Origin: an uncultured bacterium
GTDB taxonomy: Bacteria > Vulcanimicrobiota > CADAWZ01
Direction of reading: 5' to 3'
DNA length: 44,570 nt
Assembly: GCA_902790465.1 (NCBI GenBank)
Contig: CADASF010000011.1
Span: 1 to 44,570 of the forward strand
In this document: positions 32,662 to 40,362 of the stretch, piece after piece
How positions within the stretch are numbered: position 1 is the first letter of the stretch
How the letters are laid out: every line of letters begins with the position of its first letter
Translations under genes and position numbers: made by a program
The notes under the pieces: model-generated
The model's database searches: none
What the model saw: the letters and a program-made list of their open reading frames with translations, nothing else
Told to the model about the DNA's origin: nothing

Positions 32662-32763
32662 TTAAAAAGGCCTCCTTAAAATTTTGACAGTTTTTGTTAT
32701 TTAGTTTTTGTTTTTGTCGAAAAAAAGCGAAATCACCAATTTATCTCGTTATGCTAATATTTT

Positions 32764-33816
32764 TTATTTATTTAACAATACAATTTTTCCACATTCAGAC
32801 TCAGGAGAATTTAAAATATCAAATCCCTTTTTGTAATCTTCAAGCGGAATTTTATGAGTAATTACTGGAGATACATCAAGTCTTTTTGAAGACAAGAAGT
32901 TTCTAACTTCAATCCAAGTTTGGAACATCTTTCTTCCTGTTATTCCTATGAGATTTATGCCTTTGAATATGATTCCATTTGCATAATCAAGTGTTACATC
33001 TCTTGAAGGGATTCCAAAAGCAGTATATCTTCCACCTCTTCTAACAACTTTGAAAGCATTTTCTATTGCGACAGCAGCACCTGACATTTCAAGAACAACA
33101 TCTGTTCCAACACCATGTGTTTTTTCTTTTATGTATTCATACACATTTACTTCGTCTGTGTGCAGAATGTGGTCTGCTCCCATTTTTTTAGCTATTTGTA
33201 ATTTAAATTTGTTTTTGCCTATAACAAATATTTCGGAAGCACCTGAAGCTCTTGCAACTCCTGTTGCAAATAGTCCTGTTGGTCCATCTCCAAAAATTGC
33301 TACACTATGACCATTTATGCCTCCTCCTTCAAGAGTTGCATATACAGCATTTCCAAGCGGTTCTTGAATACTTGCATATTCAAAAGGTATCGAAGGATCA
33401 TTTTTCCAACAAACTATTTCTGGGATAACTGCATATTCTGCAAAACAGCCATTTATATCAACACCCAATATTTTTAGTTCATTGCAAATGTGCATTTGAC
33501 CTGTCAGACATTGTGGACAATGACCACATGGAATATGTGTCTCTGAAGATATAAAATCTCCAACTTTTACGCGCTTTACAAGAGAACCTACTTCCACTAC
33601 TTCTCCTGAAAATTCATGTCCAAGTGTTTGTGGAACATTTTGTATTCTGCCTTCTGCCCAGCCGTCCCAGTTGTATATGTGGACATCTGTTCCACATATA
33701 GATGTTGCTTTTACTTTTACTAAAACTTCATTTGGAGCAGGTTTTGGAATAGGAATTGTCAAAAGTTCTGCCCCTTTTTCTCTTTTAGTTTTAACTACTG
33801 CTTTCATTTCTGCCAT
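32764..33816 (-). CDS. tdh: L-threonine 3-dehydrogenase (zinc-dependent MDR type)
   Basis: Oxidises threonine to 2-amino-3-ketobutyrate with NAD+ in the cytosol; Kbl uses the product. 350 aa. Catalytic zinc ligands are seen in SICGTDVHIYNWDGWA (Cys) and TLGHEFSGEVVEVG (His-Glu). The structural zinc lobe is CGHCPQCLTGQMHIC. The Rossmann fold carries AIFGDGPTGLFA. The YNWDGWA segment is characteristic of Tdh versus other medium-chain dehydrogenases. Start ATG 33816 has AAAGGGG upstream, and an internal ATG three codons later is possible. It lies in an operon after the Cys-rich gene and before kbl. Confidence 0.94.
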   Translation of the reverse strand: MAEMKAVVKTKREKGAELLTIPIPKPAPNEVLVKVKATSICGTDVHIYNWDGWAEGRIQNVPQTLGHEFSGEVVEVGSLVKRVKVGDFISSETHIPCGHCPQCLTGQMHICNELKILGVDINGCFAEYAVIPEIVCWKNDPSIPFEYASIQEPLGNAVYATLEGGGINGHSVAIFGDGPTGLFATGVARASGASEIFVIGKNKFKLQIAKKMGADHILHTDEVNVYEYIKEKTHGVGTDVVLEMSGAAVAIENAFKVVRRGGRYTAFGIPSRDVTLDYANGIIFKGINLIGITGRKMFQTWIEVRNFLSSKRLDVSPVITHKIPLEDYKKGFDILNSPESECGKIVLLNK

Positions 33817-33866
33817 TTTGTTTTTTAAAACCCCTTTCTCTCTGTTTAGAGAGTGTATAAAGATGT

Positions 33867-34697
33867 TTAAATTAACTGTTCAAAAATTAAACCTGTATTA
33901 TTTTTCATGGCTTCTTCAGCGAACATGCCTATTATATCGAGTTGTCTTTTAAAGACATGTGAACCTTTCTCATCTGAAGCTACGAGTTCTTGACCACCGT
34001 AACCGTCTTGGTTGTTCCAATTTGGAAATTTTCCCAAAACAGGTACAAAAGTATGAATTTTTCCTTCAGCTGTCAATCCATAAACTCCAAATCCCTCTTT
34101 ATATAATTTTACAAAAGGATATGGTGCTTTATTACCAAAACTGTCTTTTACCAAAATTCCGTTTTTATTTCTGCCCCAATAATATGAATCTGAGCCATTG
34201 GGATATGTGTCATCTTCTTCACCTTCCCAAGGATAGAAGAGTTCATGCTCCCCACCTGTGTCATCAGGAATCATAACAGGTTGTCCATCTGTCATTACTT
34301 TTGCAACAGGCCATTTGACATCATCGAGAAGTTTTCTGAAATCTTCCATTTCATTGTATAATTGCCTTACAATATCTATGTCAATAAAGTCATGGTATAG
34401 TTTGTAATTTAAAAGAACTGATTCAGGCATATATTTTACAAGTATATTCAAAAAAGCAGGAAGTCCTTCTATTTCTGTATGACAACCTTCACAAGTATGT
34501 TTTATGTTTAAAGGACATTGCTCACATATTGCAGGTAGTGTTTGATCTCCTGCCATTATATATGCCTGTCTTATCATATCCCATTGAAATCTGATTTTTC
34601 CATTGTCATAAAAATCGTCAATCTTTTCTTGATAAGGTCTGCAAGCTCTATAACTTACTCTGAATATGTCCAATTTCAAATCGTGCCATGTCTGCAT
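33867..34697 (-). CDS. Cys-rich protein of unknown function
   Basis: 276 aa, unrecognised. A metal-binding motif lies near residues 58-73: CEQC, seven residues, CEGCH. The C-terminal half has many aromatic and Gly residues (YPWEGEEDD, SYYWGRNKNGI, YGLTAEGKIHTFVPVLGKFPNW) resembling a beta-propeller or knot4-type ligand fold, but I cannot assign it. No signal peptide is seen. GGGAGC precedes ATG 34697. It is the first gene of the minus-strand run that continues with tdh 50 bp downstream, so a regulatory or accessory link to threonine breakdown is possible but unsupported. Confidence 0.75.
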   Translation of the reverse strand: MQTWHDLKLDIFRVSYRACRPYQEKIDDFYDNGKIRFQWDMIRQAYIMAGDQTLPAICEQCPLNIKHTCEGCHTEIEGLPAFLNILVKYMPESVLLNYKLYHDFIDIDIVRQLYNEMEDFRKLLDDVKWPVAKVMTDGQPVMIPDDTGGEHELFYPWEGEEDDTYPNGSDSYYWGRNKNGILVKDSFGNKAPYPFVKLYKEGFGVYGLTAEGKIHTFVPVLGKFPNWNNQDGYGGQELVASDEKGSHVFKRQLDIIGMFAEEAMKNNTGLIFEQLI

Positions 34698-34841
34698 GTT
34701 TTATAGCTCCCGTTTTGTACAGGTTTTTAAATTCCGCCTTATTTTTGCGGTTTTAGAAATTCTTCTCTGTGATATTTTAAAAAACCTTCAAATTAAAATT
34801 AGTATATTATCAAATATTTTTATAAAAAAAAATAAAAAATA

Positions 34842-34870
34842 TTGACATGAAAAAATAAAAAATATATAAT
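34842..34870 (+). promoter_or_regulatory. Consensus sigma70 promoter for the rpsB leader
   Basis: TTGACA (34842-34847), a 17-nt A-rich spacer, TATAAT (34865-34870): both hexamers and the spacing are exact consensus. Transcription should start near 34877. The first coding start (rpsB) is at 35218, so about 340 nt of RNA precede it. Confidence 0.85.
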
Positions 34871-34876
34871 ATGTAA

Positions 34877-35217
34877 ATTAAGTAGGGATGGAATAGCCCA
34901 AACTTGTCAGACAGAATATATTTCAATTAAAATATATTTATTACCCAATAAGTTTGTGGAGATGGCGGAAAAGCTGTTTGTACTAATTATGAAATGTGGT
35001 AATAACCTCTGTCTATGAGTCAAGAAGCTTGGTAACTTGTTTCCGAGCAGTTCACAATATCTGTTTTATAACAGTATCTATAATATTTATACGAAAGGAG
35101 ATTCCTTTTCGCACAAAATAAAATATTACATTTTGGATTCATGTCCGGGTCCTAATATGGCTGAAACATGGAGTTGAAGAAATGTAACTTATTCAACCCG
35201 GAAAGGAAAAAAGCAAA
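34877..35217 (+). ncRNA. Long structured leader or small RNA before rpsB
   Basis: This accounts for most of the 520-bp gap 34698-35217. Visible pairings are CAAACTT (about 34899-34905) with AAGTTTG (about 34949-34955), enclosing an ATATATTT/AAATATAT hairpin; AGACAGA (about 34910) with TCTGTCT (about 35009); CTTGG/CCGAG ending in GCAGTTCAC (35030-35054); CGAAAGGA/TCCTTTTCG (about 35092-35111); and CCGGGT (35145-35150) with ACCCGG (35196-35201), just before the AAAGGA ribosome-binding site. I recognise no Rfam class. It may be an autoregulatory S2 leader, an independent RNA ending near 35054 or 35111, or both. 34698-34841 shows nothing beyond AT-rich sequence. Confidence 0.5.
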
Positions 35218-36033
35218 ATGGCTATTATATCAATGAAGCAACTCCTCGAAGCTGGAGTACATTTTGGTCATCAGACAAGAAGATGGAATCCTAAGATGGC
35301 TCGTTACATCTTCACAGAAAGAAATGGAATCTATATCATAGACCTTCAGAAAACTGTTGGAAAAGTAAAAGAAGCATACAATTTCATTCAAGAAGTTGTA
35401 AGACAGGGAAAAACAATTCTTTTTGTCGGAACAAAGAAACAAGCTCAGGAAGCTGTATGTGAAGATGCAAAGAGATGTGGAATGTATTATGTAAATCAGA
35501 GATGGCTTGGCGGAATGATGACAAACTTCAAGACCATTGAAAAACGCATAAACAGACTAAAACAGATCGAAAGAGAAAGTATTGACGGCACATTTGAAAT
35601 TCTTCCTAAAAAAGAAGTCAAAGTAAAACAAGATGAAATGAAGAAACTTGAAAAATATCTTGGCGGAATCAAAGATATGCAGGAACTTCCAGGAGCTCTC
35701 TTCATTATTGATCCAAGAAAAGAACGTATTGCTGTTGCAGAAGCAAAGAAGCTCGGTATTCCGATCGTAGCAATCGTTGACACAAACTGTGATCCTGATG
35801 AAATTGATTATCCAATTCCTGGAAATGATGATGCAATAAGAGCTGTAAAACTTCTCTGTGGAAAGATGGCAGATGCTGTTCTTGAAGCAAGAGCAGAATT
35901 TGAAACAGTAGAAGCTGAAGCAAATGAAGGTGAAGAAGGCGAAGTAGCAACAGTAGCTGAAACACCTGTAGCAACAGCTGATGAAGAAGAAATCGTCGTA
36001 ATAGATGATGAAGAAGAAACAGATGCCGAGTAA
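35218..36033 (+). CDS. rpsB: 30S ribosomal protein S2
   Basis: 271 aa. The S2 signatures are clear: [50 protein letters not shown], and [28 protein letters not shown]. The last ~40 residues after the core form an acidic Glu/Asp/Ala/Val extension (ending DDEEETDAE), longer than in E. coli. It binds the 30S platform and is needed for S1 binding. AAAGGA precedes ATG 35218. tsf follows at 14 nt, the near-universal order. Codon use is less AT-biased than in nearby genes, as expected for a highly expressed gene. Confidence 0.98.
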   Translation: MAIISMKQLLEAGVHFGHQTRRWNPKMARYIFTERNGIYIIDLQKTVGKVKEAYNFIQEVVRQGKTILFVGTKKQAQEAVCEDAKRCGMYYVNQRWLGGMMTNFKTIEKRINRLKQIERESIDGTFEILPKKEVKVKQDEMKKLEKYLGGIKDMQELPGALFIIDPRKERIAVAEAKKLGIPIVAIVDTNCDPDEIDYPIPGNDDAIRAVKLLCGKMADAVLEARAEFETVEAEANEGEEGEVATVAETPVATADEEEIVVIDDEEETDAE

Positions 36034-36047
36034 TTAGGAGGAATAAA

Positions 36048-36917
36048 ATGGCTGAGATTACAACAGAAAATATTAAGAAACTTCGTGAGATAACTGGTGC
36101 AGGTATCATGGACTGCAAAAAAGCTCTTTCAAAGGCTGAAGGCGATTTTGAAAAAGCACAGGAAATCCTCAGACAGAAAGGTGCTGAAAAAGCAGAAAAG
36201 AAGAAAGACAGAGCAACAAACTCAGGTCTTGTAAAGACTCTCGTAAATGAAAAAGGCGGAGTTATAATTGAAGTAAATTGTGAGACAGACTTTGTAGCAA
36301 GCAATGAAGAATTCAAAGCTATGACAGATGAAATAGCTCAGGAATTAATCGGACTTGATGAAAAAGATGTAAACATCGAAACAATGCCAGCAGAAGCAAA
36401 AGAGAAAGTAAATGCAAAAGTTACAGCTCTTATCGGCAAAATCGGTGAGAATATGTCTCTCAAACGCTGTTTGAAATTTGCTGTTCCAGAAAATGGAATG
36501 GTTAAATCATATGTTCACATGGGCGGAAAGATTGGAGTTCTACTTGCATTGACAGCAACTGCTGAAGCAATAAAAGCTCCTGAAACAGCAGAACTTGCAA
36601 AAGATCTCACAATGCAGATTGCTGCACAAGCTCCAAAGCGTATTTGTAGAGAATGTTACACAGCTGAAGAACTTGAAAAACAGAAAAAGCTCATACAAGA
36701 ACTTGCAGCAGAAGAAAATCCAAAGAAACCTGCAAATATTGTAGAGAGAATTGCAAATGGTAAACTTGAAAAATTCTTTGAAGCAGAATGTCTTGTTGAC
36801 CAAATGTTCATCAAAGACCCTTCAAAGAAAGTTGCTGAACTTATTAAAGAAGTTTCCAAAAAAGTCGGTGGCGAAATAAAAGTAGAACGCTTTGTCAGAT
36901 ATTGTCTTGGTGAGTAA
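36048..36917 (+). CDS. tsf: Elongation factor Ts
   Basis: 289 aa, the nucleotide-exchange factor that releases GDP from EF-Tu. The N-terminal UBA-like domain reads LREITGAGIMDCKKALSKAEGDFEKA, and the TDFVASN motif that contacts EF-Tu is present (NCETDFVASNEEF). A C-terminal dimer/core region with RICRECYTAEELEKQ follows. TTAGGAGGA lies before ATG 36048. It is co-transcribed with rpsB and ended by a terminator at 36988-37019. Confidence 0.98.
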   Translation: MAEITTENIKKLREITGAGIMDCKKALSKAEGDFEKAQEILRQKGAEKAEKKKDRATNSGLVKTLVNEKGGVIIEVNCETDFVASNEEFKAMTDEIAQELIGLDEKDVNIETMPAEAKEKVNAKVTALIGKIGENMSLKRCLKFAVPENGMVKSYVHMGGKIGVLLALTATAEAIKAPETAELAKDLTMQIAAQAPKRICRECYTAEELEKQKKLIQELAAEENPKKPANIVERIANGKLEKFFEAECLVDQMFIKDPSKKVAELIKEVSKKVGGEIKVERFVRYCLGE

Positions 36918-36987
36918 TCTAAAAAACTATTACGCCACTTAGGTAAATTGTCAAAACCTTTGGGCATTTAGAATGTCAATTTTTAGA

Positions 36988-37019
36988 GGACTGCTGAGAA
37001 ATTATCGGCAGTCCTTTTT
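36988..37019 (+). terminator. Intrinsic terminator after tsf
   Basis: GGACTGCTGA (36988-36997) pairs with TCGGCAGTCC (37005-37014; one G-U) around a 7-nt loop, followed by TTTTT. It separates rpsB-tsf from pyrH-frr. Confidence 0.92.
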
Positions 37020-37032
37020 AATAAAAAATCAA

Positions 37033-37158
37033 ATTATTTCAAATTTATTTTTCTTTATAGCTGTAAATATATTTAGCTACTAAAATTGAGTTTGGCGGTT
37101 ACATATTGATTTGCAAACTCCAAAACAAATCTATTTTGTTTTGGAAATTTGAAATAAT
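37033..37158 (+). ncRNA. Candidate multibranched structured RNA in the pyrH leader
   Basis: A 14-bp perfect closing stem, ATTATTTCAAATTT (37033-37046) with AAATTTGAAATAAT (37145-37158), encloses three perfect hairpins: TAGCT/AGCTA (37058-37062 with 37075-37079), GAGTTTG/CAAACTC (37088-37094 with 37114-37120) and CAAAACAAA/TTTGTTTTG (37121-37129 with 37135-37143, extended by a C-G pair). The second and third hairpins abut, and the third abuts the closing stem, which allows coaxial stacking. GGGAG and the pyrH ATG (37182) follow. A riboswitch-like or attenuator leader is possible; a small mobile palindrome is the alternative. The remaining leader bases show nothing else. Confidence 0.5.
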
Positions 37159-37181
37159 ATTATAAAAATTGGGAGTTATAG

Positions 37182-37889
37182 ATGATTTACAAGAGAATTC
37201 TTTTAAAATTGAGTGGTGAGGCATTTGCTGGTGAACTCGATAGAGGTATTGATAGAAATACTCTATTGGATATTGCGAGCAGAGTGGTTAAAGTTTTTGA
37301 ACAAGGTGTAGAAATTGGAATAGTTGTTGGAGGCGGAAATTTTTGGAGGGGAAGAGATGCTAAAAATTTTGACAGAGCCATTGCCGATTCAATAGGTATG
37401 ATGGCAACTGTAATGAATTCTCTTGCACTTCAAGAAGTTCTTCTTTCATTAGGAATTGAGTCTGAGATTATGTCTGCTGTTGAAATTCCAAAATTGGCAC
37501 ATTCAATTTCTTCTGTAAAAGCAAGAAGATTTTTGGAAAGTGGAAAAATTGTCATTTTTGCAGGTGGAACAGGTTCTCCATTTGTAAGTACAGACACTGC
37601 TGCTGCTATGAGAGCTTTGGAAATTAAAGCAGATGCTCTGTTAAAGGCAACTTTAGTTGACGGTGTTTACGACAAAGACCCACACAAATATCCTGATGCA
37701 GTAAAATATGACTTTATAAATTACATAAAAGTAATAGAAGATGGTTTAAAAGTTATAGACCTTCCTGCTGTTTCTCTATGTAGAGAAAATTCAATGCCAG
37801 TTCATATATTTTCTTTAGCTAAAAAAGGAAGTATATTGGCTATTTTAAACGGAGAACCCGTTGGAACACTTATTGGAGAAGAACCATAG
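37182..37889 (+). CDS. pyrH: Uridylate kinase (UMP kinase)
   Basis: 235 aa hexameric cytosolic kinase that phosphorylates UMP to UDP with ATP. It belongs to the amino-acid kinase fold. N-terminal KRILLKLSGEAFAG, the glycine-rich VVGGGNFWRG, FAGGTGSPFVSTDTAAAMRALEIKAD and DGVYDKDP motifs are all present. GGGAG lies 8 nt upstream of the ATG. It is preceded by a terminator and an unusual structured leader, and followed by frr at 15 nt, the standard pairing. It is commonly feedback-controlled by UTP at the protein level. Confidence 0.98.
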   Translation: MIYKRILLKLSGEAFAGELDRGIDRNTLLDIASRVVKVFEQGVEIGIVVGGGNFWRGRDAKNFDRAIADSIGMMATVMNSLALQEVLLSLGIESEIMSAVEIPKLAHSISSVKARRFLESGKIVIFAGGTGSPFVSTDTAAAMRALEIKADALLKATLVDGVYDKDPHKYPDAVKYDFINYIKVIEDGLKVIDLPAVSLCRENSMPVHIFSLAKKGSILAILNGEPVGTLIGEEP

Positions 37890-37904
37890 AAAAGGAGAAA
37901 AAAC

Positions 37905-38465
37905 ATGCTTGATCCAAAGATTATATCAGACGCTGAAGAGAGAATGAAAAAATCTGTAGAAGTCTTCAAGAAAGACCTTTTGGGTATCAGAACTGGAAGA
38001 GCTACACCTGCAATTTTAGATAGAGTTCAAGTTGAAGCTTATGGTTCGACATGCCCTATTTCCCAAGTTGCAAATATCACTGTTCCAGACCCACGTTCAA
38101 TAGTTATTCAACCTTGGGATAAATCTGTTCTTGGAAGCATTGACAAGGCTATACAAAAATCAGATGTAGGTATTCACCCTGTAAATGATGGCAATATAAT
38201 AAGACTTTCAATTCCACCTTTAACAGGTGAAAGAAGAAAAGAACTTACAAAGGTTGTCAGAAAGAAAGCTGAAGAAGGCAAAGTTTCACTCAGAAATATA
38301 AGAAGAGATGTAAATGATGAACTCAAAAAACAGAAAAAAGTTTCTTCTGCTTCTGAAGATGAAATTAAGACAGCAACAGATAAAGTTCAGAAATTGACAG
38401 ATAAATATATCAAGGTTTTTGATGAAATTGCAGCTTCAAAAGAAAAAGAAATTATCGAGGGCTAA
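37905..38465 (+). CDS. frr: Ribosome recycling factor
   Basis: 186 aa, matching the family length. It splits post-termination ribosomes with EF-G. Signatures include the GIRTGRATPAILD helix, YGSTCPISQVANITVPDPRSIVIQPWD and IRLSIPPLTGERRKEL. The three-helix bundle is intact to the C-terminus (ASKEKEIIEG). AAAGGAG precedes ATG 37905. The stop TAA overlaps the ATG of the next small ORF (TAATG), implying translational coupling. Confidence 0.98.
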   Translation: MLDPKIISDAEERMKKSVEVFKKDLLGIRTGRATPAILDRVQVEAYGSTCPISQVANITVPDPRSIVIQPWDKSVLGSIDKAIQKSDVGIHPVNDGNIIRLSIPPLTGERRKELTKVVRKKAEEGKVSLRNIRRDVNDELKKQKKVSSASEDEIKTATDKVQKLTDKYIKVFDEIAASKEKEIIEG

Positions 38466-38662
38466 TGGATTTTTCGACAGATATTTTTTATTTTAGAGAT
38501 ATAAAAAGATATTTTGATTTTTACTCAGGTAAAAAAATTAAGATAAATATTTTAAAGCCTGATAGAAAAAATATAGGTTTTGGAAATCTTAGGATAATAT
38601 TTGTAAGAGAAAGTGAAATTGAAGTTGAATTTCTTTTATCTTATGAAGATTATACAAAATAA
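38465..38662 (+). CDS. Small 65-aa protein coupled to frr
   Basis: Unrecognised. Its ATG overlaps the frr stop codon (TAATG), the typical layout for coupled translation, which supports it being a real gene despite its size. The sequence is rich in Phe, Tyr, Lys and Asp with no membrane helix or Cys motif (begins MDFSTDIFYFRDIKRYFDFY, ends LLSYEDYTK). A palindromic repeat begins about 13 nt after its stop. Function unknown; a ribosome-linked role is only suggested by position. Confidence 0.6.
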   Translation: MDFSTDIFYFRDIKRYFDFYSGKKIKINILKPDRKNIGFGNLRIIFVRESEIEVEFLLSYEDYTK

Positions 38663-38674
38663 TAGAAAGTAATA

Positions 38675-38719
38675 AAAAGGGGGGGTGAAAAAATATTGAC
38701 TTTTTTCATGCCCCCTTTT
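38675..38719 (+). terminator. Palindromic terminator of the GGGGxTGAAAAAA family (copy E, no core)
   Basis: AAAAGGGGGGGTGAAAAAA pairs with TTTTTTCATGCCCCCTTTT, with the same AATATTGAC loop as copy A'. The stem is long and ends in TTTT, so it should terminate pyrH-frr-38465. Remnants resembling the AACGAGTTAATTTACGACAA block may follow up to 38780, just before uppS. Confidence 0.78.
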
Positions 38720-38786
38720 ATAATATTTCAATAGATATTTTTTTAAGTTTTATTAACACGATAGGATACGACAATTAAACTAAAAG

Positions 38787-39509
38787 ATGACAATGGAAAA
38801 GAATAATAATGAAATACCAGCCCATGTTGCCATAATAATGGATGGCAATAGGAGATGGGCAAAAAAAAGAAATTTGCCTTCTGTTATTGGACATAAGGAA
38901 GGTGAAAAGGCTTTTCATAAAATAGTTGAATTTTGTTCAAATATTGGTGTGAAAATTTTGACTGTATATGCTTTTTCTTCTGAAAATTGGAAGCGTTCAG
39001 CTGAAGAAGTTGGAGCTTTGATGAATCTATTTGAATTTTATATAAAAGCCGAAAGAAAATATATTTTGGCAGAAAATATAAAATTTAAAATAATAGGTGA
39101 TAAATCGGCTCTTCCGAAATCTCTTATAAGAGAATTTGAAAATACAGAAAAAGATACTGAAAATGCAGGTGGTATGGTTCTAAATTTGGCTGTTAATTAT
39201 GGGTCAAGGTTTGAAATCACAGAGGCTGTAAAAAAAATATCTAAAAAAGTTTTGTCAGGGGAAATAAATATTGATGATATAAATGAAGAACTTATTTCAT
39301 CAAATCTTATGACTTGGGACTTACCAGACCCTGATTTGTTGATAAGAACGAGTGGGGAAGAAAGACTTAGTAATTTTTTGTTATGGCAACTTGCTTATTC
39401 AGAATTTTATTTTACAGATGTTCTTTGGCCTGATTTTGATGAGCAATGTATGTTAAAGGCTTTTGATGAATATAAGAAGAGAAATAGACGTTTTGGTGGT
39501 GGAGTCTAA
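38787..39509 (+). CDS. uppS: Isoprenyl transferase (undecaprenyl diphosphate synthase)
   Basis: 240 aa cis-prenyltransferase that extends farnesyl diphosphate to the C55 carrier lipid for wall and glycan synthesis. Conserved regions are present: HVAIIMDGNRRWAKKR (catalytic Asp, phosphate loop), GHKEG, NLAVNYGSRFEI, and DLLIRTSGEERLSNFLLWQL with YSEFYFTDVLWPDF. Start ATG 38787 has a second ATG two codons on and no strong Shine-Dalgarno sequence. It is the first gene of uppS-cdsA-dxr-rnd, after the copy E palindrome. Its product feeds the cycle closed by uppP at 22757-23605. Confidence 0.96.
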   Translation: MTMEKNNNEIPAHVAIIMDGNRRWAKKRNLPSVIGHKEGEKAFHKIVEFCSNIGVKILTVYAFSSENWKRSAEEVGALMNLFEFYIKAERKYILAENIKFKIIGDKSALPKSLIREFENTEKDTENAGGMVLNLAVNYGSRFEITEAVKKISKKVLSGEINIDDINEELISSNLMTWDLPDPDLLIRTSGEERLSNFLLWQLAYSEFYFTDVLWPDFDEQCMLKAFDEYKKRNRRFGGGV

Positions 39510-39518
39510 ATATAATTT

Positions 39519-40346
39519 ATGCAGAGATTTATTACTGGAGCATTATTAATAATAGTATCTATAATTCTTATAGTTTGGTCAAAATGGGCTATGGCTTGTT
39601 TTATTATTCCTGTAGGAATTATTGGAATATTGGAATTTTACAAACTTGCTAAAGGTAAAGGTATTTCTCCTTCTGTTCCAAATGGAATTTTTAGTATTAT
39701 TATTTTGTATATTTCAACACTTTTATTTAATCAGAAATATACAGTATTTGTTTTGTCATCTCTTATTATATTTACTATGTTTATTTTTATTTTAAGAAAA
39801 GATAATCATGTTTCAGCCATATTAGATGCAAGTGTAACAATACTTGGATATATATATGTTGGTTGGTTTTTTTCCATGATTTTTAGTATAAGAGATGTCA
39901 GTGGAACAGTAACTATTACAGCTTGTAAAATTACAATGGATCAAGGTGCTGCAATGGTATTTTTGCTTCTTTTTACAACTTGTTTTACAGACATTGGAAG
40001 TTTTTGTTTTGGAAAACTTTTGGGAAAGACAAAATTGTGTCCAGATATCAGTCCAAATAAGACTGTTGAAGGGGCTATCGGTGGAATTTTTACAGGTATT
40101 GTAATTGCATTTGTTGTTGGAAGATTACTTTCACTTAGTTTACTTGATTCTCTCTATTTTGGATTGATAATAACTGTTGTTGCTCAAATGGGTGATTTGT
40201 GGGAGTCTGTATTGAAAAGAGATGTTGAAGTTAAGGATTCTGGAGAAGCTGTTCCAGGGCATGGAGGAGTTCTCGATAGACTTGATTCTCTTTTGTTAAG
40301 CACTCCTGTTGCCTGTATGCTTTTTAAATTTTTTATAGGTTTTTAA
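39519..40346 (+). CDS. cdsA: Phosphatidate cytidylyltransferase
   Basis: 275 aa integral membrane enzyme that makes CDP-diacylglycerol from phosphatidate and CTP. It has about seven hydrophobic helices, starting at residue 5 (ITGALLIIVSIILIVWSKWA). The family signature is complete near the C-terminus: SVLKRDVEVKDSG followed by PGHGGVLDRLDSL. NKTVEGAIGGIFTG, upstream of it, is also typical. It lies 9 nt after uppS and 16 nt before dxr, a common gene order. Confidence 0.95.
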   Translation: MQRFITGALLIIVSIILIVWSKWAMACFIIPVGIIGILEFYKLAKGKGISPSVPNGIFSIIILYISTLLFNQKYTVFVLSSLIIFTMFIFILRKDNHVSAILDASVTILGYIYVGWFFSMIFSIRDVSGTVTITACKITMDQGAAMVFLLLFTTCFTDIGSFCFGKLLGKTKLCPDISPNKTVEGAIGGIFTGIVIAFVVGRLLSLSLLDSLYFGLIITVVAQMGDLWESVLKRDVEVKDSGEAVPGHGGVLDRLDSLLLSTPVACMLFKFFIGF

Positions 40347-40362
40347 TGAAAGAAGAATATTT

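Noticed and set aside
34877-35217. Known riboswitch or housekeeping RNA (T-box, SAM, cobalamin, TPP, RNase P, tmRNA, SRP) in the rpsB leader
   Set aside because: I looked for their signature boxes on both strands and found none, so I left it as an unassigned structured leader.
36540-36967. Minus-strand frames opposite tsf
   Set aside because: Antisense of a highly conserved gene, without RBS or recognisable protein features.
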